Part shown: piece by piece, positions 59,909 through 64,000 of the stretch
Layout: each line of letters starts with the position of its first letter
How positions within the stretch are numbered: position 1 is the stretch's first letter
Assembly (NCBI RefSeq): GCF_013624435.2
Contig: NZ_CP061768.1
Span: 3,066,001-3,130,000, forward strand
Origin: Nocardioides campestrisoli
GTDB taxonomy: Bacteria; Actinomycetota; Actinomycetes; Propionibacteriales; Nocardioidaceae
Length of the DNA: 64,000 nt
Reading direction: 5' to 3'
Translations under genes and position numbers: made by a program
The notes under the pieces: model-generated
What the model was told of the DNA's origin: nothing
The model's database searches: none
Seen by the model: only the letters and a program-made list of their open reading frames with translations

Positions 59909-61783
59909 ATGACGCACGCGAACGACTTCGACGACCTCTACCGGGACGTCCGTGACCGCCTGCTCGCCGAGGCGTACGCCCTCACCGGGGACCTGCACGT
60001 CTCCCGCACTGCGGTCCGTGACGCCCTCGCGGTGGCGTGGCACCACTGGCACAAGGTGCAGCACCTGCCGGACCAGGAGGCGTGGCTGCGGCCGCTCGTC
60101 TGGAGCCGGGCCCGGCACCGGCACTCCGCCCGCCCGTGGCACAAGGAGAAGGGGGTGCCGACCGAGGTCGTCTCGACCCTCGACGCCCTGGCCACCCTCG
60201 ACCTGCCGCAGCGCAAGGCACTGGTGCTCACGCACCTCACGCCGCTCTCCCAGCCCGACGCGGCCCGTGAGATCGGCGTCCCGCCGTCGGTGGCCGCCCA
60301 GCTCGTGGCCGAGGGCACCCGCCGCTTCGCCGAGGCCCGCGAGTCGTCCCCGGAAGAGGTGGGCGACCACCTGCGGGGCCTGGCCGCCGCGGTGGCCGGC
60401 GGCAGGTGGCCCAGGAGCACGATCCTGCGTCGTGCCGGGACCGCCCGCCGCCGCACCTACACCGCGCTCGGGGTCGCGGCCACGGTCGTCGCGGTGGTGA
60501 CCAGCGGCATGGTCGTCGCCCAGGGCGACTCCGTGGACGCCACCCTGGGCCAGCAGGGGTTCGAGCGCCGGGCCACCCAGGTCGAGGCCGAGGAGACCGC
60601 GCCGACCCTCTCCGACGAGGTGCTGCTGAGCGCCCCCCAGGTACGCCGGCTCGGGCGCGGCCTGGAGTGGACCGAGTCAACCGCCCACGGCAACCAGGAG
60701 GGCGACGGCCTGGTCCTGCCCTGCCAGCAGGACCGGTACGCCGGTCCCGCGCCGCTGGCCGCGCTGGTCCGCGACTTCTCCGCGAGCGACCGCCCGGCGC
60801 GCGGGGGCGGCAAGAACAAGAAGAAGAACACGAACAAGAAGGCCCAGGAGTCCGCCAGCGCCGTCCAGTCCGTCGAGCTGGCCGCCAGCCCGGAGGAGGC
60901 CGCCGAGGCCTTCGGCACCGCCCAGGCGTGGGTGGCCGGCTGCGCCATGCCGAGGACCCAGCTGCTGGCCGTGCACGACCTGCCCGGCGTCGGGGACGAG
61001 GCACGGGTCTTCACGCTCCGCCGGTGGGCCGGTCCCACCCGCACGGTGCACGTCGCCCTGGCCCGCACGGGCCAGCTGCTGGTCGCGACCGCCGCCAACG
61101 TCGGTGGCCTACGGCCCGCTCCCGGGCCCGCAGCCAGCGTGCTGGCCGCCGCGGTCAACGCGACGTGCGGGACTCCCGGCGCGGGCGAGTGCGCCTCCCC
61201 GCCCAAGCCCCGGGTCACCGCGGTGCCGAGCACGGGAGTGGTCCCCGGCCTGCTCAGCGAGGTCGACCTGCCGCCGGTGGCCGGCGCGGTCGGACCCTGG
61301 GTGGGCACGAGCCCCGAGCCCGCGGACGTCAACGTCGCCGCCACCCGGTGCGACCGGACCAGCTTCCAGGGCAAGGGGCTGCAGGGCGGGGTCACCCGCA
61401 CGTACCTCTTCCCCCGGGGCAAGCGCGCGGACGAGTTCGGCGTGACCGAGTCGGCGGCCCGGAGCAGGAACCCCAAGGTCGGGCGCGCCTTCGTCGCCCA
61501 GGTCCGCAACCGGGTGGCGCAGTGCGCCCAGGAGGGGTTCGGCACCGAGGTGGAGCGGCTCGTCCACCGGGAGAGCAAGAAGGTCGACCTGACCGTGTGG
61601 CGCCTCGAGCTGGCGATCTCCGACCAGGCCTCCGTCGAGTTCCTGATGGCGATCATGCGCCACGGCAAGACGGTGGCCCAGGTGGGCTTCACCCCGGCGC
61701 GCGGCCGCACGATGGCCCGCGACGACTTCACCTGGCTCTCCCGCCGCGCGCTGGAGCGACTGCCCCGGCTCACCCTCGAGTAG
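59909..61783 (+). CDS. SigE-family sigma-factor-like domain fused to a transmembrane helix and ectodomain
   Basis: 624 residues. Residues 11-75 resemble sigma region 2 of the SigE-family ECF factors (LLAEAYALTGDLHVSRTAVRDALAVAWHHW). Residues 91-143 are a region 4 helix-turn-helix (LDLPQRKALVLTHLTPLSQPDAAREIGV). A single transmembrane helix spans about 183-204. The remaining 420 residues are predicted extracellular, with a Lys/Asn-rich linker near 310 and paired cysteines (NATCGTPGAGEC; TRCDR...QCAQEG). The chain looks like a one-protein signal system: DNA-binding inside, sensing outside. Region 2 acidic residues are partly lost, so it may not be a true sigma factor. No anti-sigma gene adjoins. 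Confidence 0.7.
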   Translation: MTHANDFDDLYRDVRDRLLAEAYALTGDLHVSRTAVRDALAVAWHHWHKVQHLPDQEAWLRPLVWSRARHRHSARPWHKEKGVPTEVVSTLDALATLDLPQRKALVLTHLTPLSQPDAAREIGVPPSVAAQLVAEGTRRFAEARESSPEEVGDHLRGLAAAVAGGRWPRSTILRRAGTARRRTYTALGVAATVVAVVTSGMVVAQGDSVDATLGQQGFERRATQVEAEETAPTLSDEVLLSAPQVRRLGRGLEWTESTAHGNQEGDGLVLPCQQDRYAGPAPLAALVRDFSASDRPARGGGKNKKKNTNKKAQESASAVQSVELAASPEEAAEAFGTAQAWVAGCAMPRTQLLAVHDLPGVGDEARVFTLRRWAGPTRTVHVALARTGQLLVATAANVGGLRPAPGPAASVLAAAVNATCGTPGAGECASPPKPRVTAVPSTGVVPGLLSEVDLPPVAGAVGPWVGTSPEPADVNVAATRCDRTSFQGKGLQGGVTRTYLFPRGKRADEFGVTESAARSRNPKVGRAFVAQVRNRVAQCAQEGFGTEVERLVHRESKKVDLTVWRLELAISDQASVEFLMAIMRHGKTVAQVGFTPARGRTMARDDFTWLSRRALERLPRLTLE

Positions 61784-61838
61784 CCGGGGGGCGCTCCGCA
61801 CCCCCAGGCACCGCTCGGGGCACCGTCAGGACGCACGA

Positions 61839-61867
61839 ACGCCCCGACCACCAGGTGGCCGGGGCGT
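61839..61867. terminator. Bidirectional hairpin between the sigma-fusion gene and sucD
   Basis: A 13-position stem with one A-C mismatch and a 3-base loop lies between the convergent genes, 18 bases from the sucD stop. Confidence 0.65.
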
Positions 61868-61885
61868 CCGTCGAGACGTCGGAGC

Positions 61886-62767
61886 TCAGAGGCTCTCGAG
61901 GATCTCCCGCATCAGCGCGGCGGTCTCGGACGGCGTCTTGCCGACCTTGACCCCGGCGGCCTCGAGGGCCTCCTTCTTCGCCTGCGCGGTGCCCGAGGAG
62001 CCGGAGACGATGGCGCCGGCGTGGCCCATGGTCTTGCCCTCCGGGGCGGTGAAGCCGGCCACGTAGCCGACGACCGGCTTGGTGACGTGCTCCTTGATGT
62101 ATGCCGCGGCCCGCTCCTCGGCGTCGCCGCCGATCTCGCCGATCATCACGATCGCCTTGGTCTCCGGGTCGTTCTCGAAGGCCTCGAGGGCGTCGATGTG
62201 CGTGGTGCCGATGATCGGGTCGCCACCGATGCCGATGGCGGTGGTGAAGCCGTAGTCACGCAGCTCGTACATCATCTGGTAGGTCAGCGTGCCCGACTTC
62301 GAGACCAGGCCGACCGGACCCTTGCCCGCGATGGTGTGCGGGGTGATGCCGGCCAGCGACTCTCCGGGCGAGATGATGCCGGGGCAGTTGGGGCCGATCA
62401 TCCGGGTCTTCTTGCCCTTGAGGTAGGCGAAGACCTCGGCGGTGTCCTGGACCGGGACGCCCTCGGTGATGACCACCAGGAGCGGGATCTCGGCGTCGAT
62501 GGCCTCCAGGCACGCAGCCTTGGTGAAGGCCGGCGGGACGAAGGCGACGGACACGTCGGCGCCGGTCTCCTTCATCGCCTCCTCGACGGTGCCGTAGACC
62601 GGGAGGGTCTGGCCGTTGAGCTCGACCGTGGTGCCGGCCTTGCGGGCGTTGACGCCGCCCACGATGTTGGCGCCGGACTGGAGCATCAGGTCGGTGTGCT
62701 TGGAGCCCATCCCGCCCGTGATGCCCTGGACGATGATGCGCGAGTCCTTGTTGAGGTAGATCGTCAT
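61886..62767 (-). CDS. sucD: Succinyl-CoA synthetase alpha subunit
   Basis: 293 residues. [22 protein letters not shown] at the N-terminus is the CoA-binding Rossmann turn, and [13 protein letters not shown] near 124 is family-specific. [21 protein letters not shown] near 235 contains the phosphohistidine in MGHAGAI. With SucC it interconverts succinyl-CoA and succinate with formation of ATP or GTP. GGAAG lies 9 bases before the ATG, 19 bases after the sucC stop. Confidence 0.96.
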   Translation of the reverse strand: MTIYLNKDSRIIVQGITGGMGSKHTDLMLQSGANIVGGVNARKAGTTVELNGQTLPVYGTVEEAMKETGADVSVAFVPPAFTKAACLEAIDAEIPLLVVITEGVPVQDTAEVFAYLKGKKTRMIGPNCPGIISPGESLAGITPHTIAGKGPVGLVSKSGTLTYQMMYELRDYGFTTAIGIGGDPIIGTTHIDALEAFENDPETKAIVMIGEIGGDAEERAAAYIKEHVTKPVVGYVAGFTAPEGKTMGHAGAIVSGSSGTAQAKKEALEAAGVKVGKTPSETAALMREILESL

Positions 62768-62786
62768 AGTTCGAGTCTTCCGTTTC

Positions 62787-63956
62787 TCAGGCGTTCGCCA
62801 GCTCGGCGGCCTTGTCGGCCGCGCCGTCCATCGTGTCCACCTGGGTCACGAGCGGGTGGTTCAGCTCGTCCAGGATCGCGCGACCCTGCTCGACGTTGTT
62901 GCCGTCGAGACGGACCACCAGCGGCTTGGTGGCGTTGTCGCCGAGGATCTCCAGGGCACCCTTGATGCCGTTGGCGACCTCGTCGCACGCGGTGATGCCA
63001 CCGAAGACGTTGACGAAGACGCTCTTGACCTGGGGGTCGTTGAGGATCACGTCGAGGCCGTTGGCCATCACGGTGGCGTTGGCGCCGCCGCCGATGTCGA
63101 GGAAGTTGGCGGGCTTCACGCCGCCGTGCGCCTCACCGGCGTACGCGACGACGTCGAGGGTCGACATGACCAGACCCGCGCCGTTGCCGATGATGCCGAC
63201 CTGGCCGTCGAGCTTGACGTAGTTGAGACCCAGGTCCTTGGCCTTCGCCTCGAGCGGGTCGGCCTCCTCGCGGATCTCGAACTGCGCGTGCTCGGGGTGC
63301 CGGACCTCCGAGGCGTTGTCGTCGAGCGACACCTTGCCGTCGAGCGCCTCGAGCTTGTCGCCCTCGAGCCGCGCGAGCGGGTTCACCTCGACGAGGGTGG
63401 CGTCCTCCTCGACGTACACCTTCCACAGGGCCTGGACCATCTCGATGGCCTGGTCCCGCAGCTCGGCGGGGAACTTCGCGTCGTCCACGATCGCGGCGGC
63501 CTTCTCCGGGGTCACGCCCTCGAGCGCGTCGATCGGGATCTGGCGAACGGCCTCGGGGTTGGTCTTGGCGACCTCCTCGATCTCCACACCACCCTCGACC
63601 GAGGCGATGCACAGGTGCGACCGGTTGGAGCGGTCGAGCAGGAAGGAGAAGTAGTACTCCTCGACCGGCGGGGTCGCCGGGGTGACCAGGACGCGGTTGA
63701 CCGTCAGCCCCTTGATCTCCATGCCGAGGATGTTCGACGCGTGCTCGAAGGCCTCGTCGGCGGTCTTGGCGAGCTTGACGCCGCCGGCCTTGCCACGGCC
63801 GCCGGCCTTGACCTGGGCCTTGACGACGGTGACGCCGCCCATCTGCTCAGCAGCGGCCTTGGCCTCCTCGGCCGTCTCCACGACGACTCCGAGGGTGGTC
63901 GCGACGCCGTGCTTGGCGAAGAGCTCCTTCGCCTGGTACTCCATCAGGTCTGACAT
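62787..63956 (-). CDS. sucC: Succinyl-CoA synthetase beta subunit
   Basis: 389 residues. The ATP-grasp N-terminus [19 protein letters not shown] and [21 protein letters not shown] bind nucleotide. [26 protein letters not shown] near 195 carries the Mg2+ ligands, and [10 protein letters not shown] and [17 protein letters not shown] close the phosphohistidine channel. AAAGGA precedes the ATG by 8 bases. It forms an operon with sucD. Confidence 0.96.
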   Translation of the reverse strand: MSDLMEYQAKELFAKHGVATTLGVVVETAEEAKAAAEQMGGVTVVKAQVKAGGRGKAGGVKLAKTADEAFEHASNILGMEIKGLTVNRVLVTPATPPVEEYYFSFLLDRSNRSHLCIASVEGGVEIEEVAKTNPEAVRQIPIDALEGVTPEKAAAIVDDAKFPAELRDQAIEMVQALWKVYVEEDATLVEVNPLARLEGDKLEALDGKVSLDDNASEVRHPEHAQFEIREEADPLEAKAKDLGLNYVKLDGQVGIIGNGAGLVMSTLDVVAYAGEAHGGVKPANFLDIGGGANATVMANGLDVILNDPQVKSVFVNVFGGITACDEVANGIKGALEILGDNATKPLVVRLDGNNVEQGRAILDELNHPLVTQVDTMDGAADKAAELANA

Positions 63957-64000
63957 TCACCCAGTCCTTTTTTTCTCATTGACAGTCCGGGGATTCCTCA

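Noticed and set aside
57821..61783. A 1320-codon plus-strand frame across the purN and DUF6350 region into the sigma-fusion gene
   Set aside because: Before the ATG at 59909 it is antisense to two real genes. High GC keeps many frames open by chance.

Overview
The window is a fragment of a very GC-rich actinobacterial chromosome. Codon use, the abundance of GTG starts, the gene order and the many promoters placed 6-8 bases before a start codon point to the Nocardioidaceae (Nocardioides-like). That placement is inferred from content; no rRNA or other marker is present. Coding density is very high and no gene-free stretch exceeds about 210 bases. I saw no tRNA, rRNA, CRISPR array or recognisable riboswitch.

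Layout. 1-3500: 5' end of a dihydrolipoyl dehydrogenase gene, a gamma-glutamylcyclotransferase-like gene, an FUSC-family membrane protein, purine nucleoside phosphorylase and an NAD-dependent sugar dehydratase/dehydrogenase, closed by a long inverted repeat. 3618-11493: a haem acquisition and degradation locus. Two secreted HtaA-type proteins, a third surface protein, and an ABC importer (ATPase, permease, lipoprotein) run leftward, with a divergent haem oxygenase; a DtxR/IdeR-like iron box lies between them. 11574-17222: thiol peroxidase, then a hexose/pentose-phosphate mutase, deoxyribose-phosphate aldolase and a two-gene aldehyde dehydrogenase unit. 17233-20264: a VWA surface protein, a uridine kinase-like P-loop protein and a small cysteine-peptidase-like protein. 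20215-29047: nucleoside salvage (adenosine deaminase, thymidine phosphorylase, cytidine deaminase, BMP-type nucleoside ABC importer). 29058-35246: an M20 amidohydrolase and the methylmalonyl-CoA mutase operon mutA-mutB-meaB. 35427-38949: succinate dehydrogenase (cytochrome b, flavoprotein, iron-sulfur subunit). 39026-42967: a sulfonate-type ABC transporter next to a 5'-truncated flavin monooxygenase gene. 43059-47990: a 2H phosphoesterase, trpS, a secreted nuclease-like protein, an MFS exporter and a membrane protein. 48025-53312: monomeric isocitrate dehydrogenase, aquaporin, a lipoprotein and malate dehydrogenase. 53471-54779: an IS30-family insertion sequence. 54860-63956: DUF3017, folD, purH, purN, a DUF6350-like membrane protein, a sigma-factor/ectodomain fusion, sucD and sucC.

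How the genes work together. Two themes dominate. Nucleosides imported by the BMP transporter can be deaminated (Cdd, Add), phosphorolysed (PunA, DeoA), isomerised (mutase) and cleaved by DeoC to glyceraldehyde-3-phosphate and acetaldehyde, which the aldehyde dehydrogenase can oxidise. Central metabolism is represented by Lpd, SucCD, SdhCAB, Mdh, Icd and the propionyl-CoA branch that enters through MutAB. The haem locus is a self-contained iron-acquisition island. The only clear signs of recent DNA movement or decay are the IS30 element, which has landed in a pre-existing palindrome, and the truncated monooxygenase.
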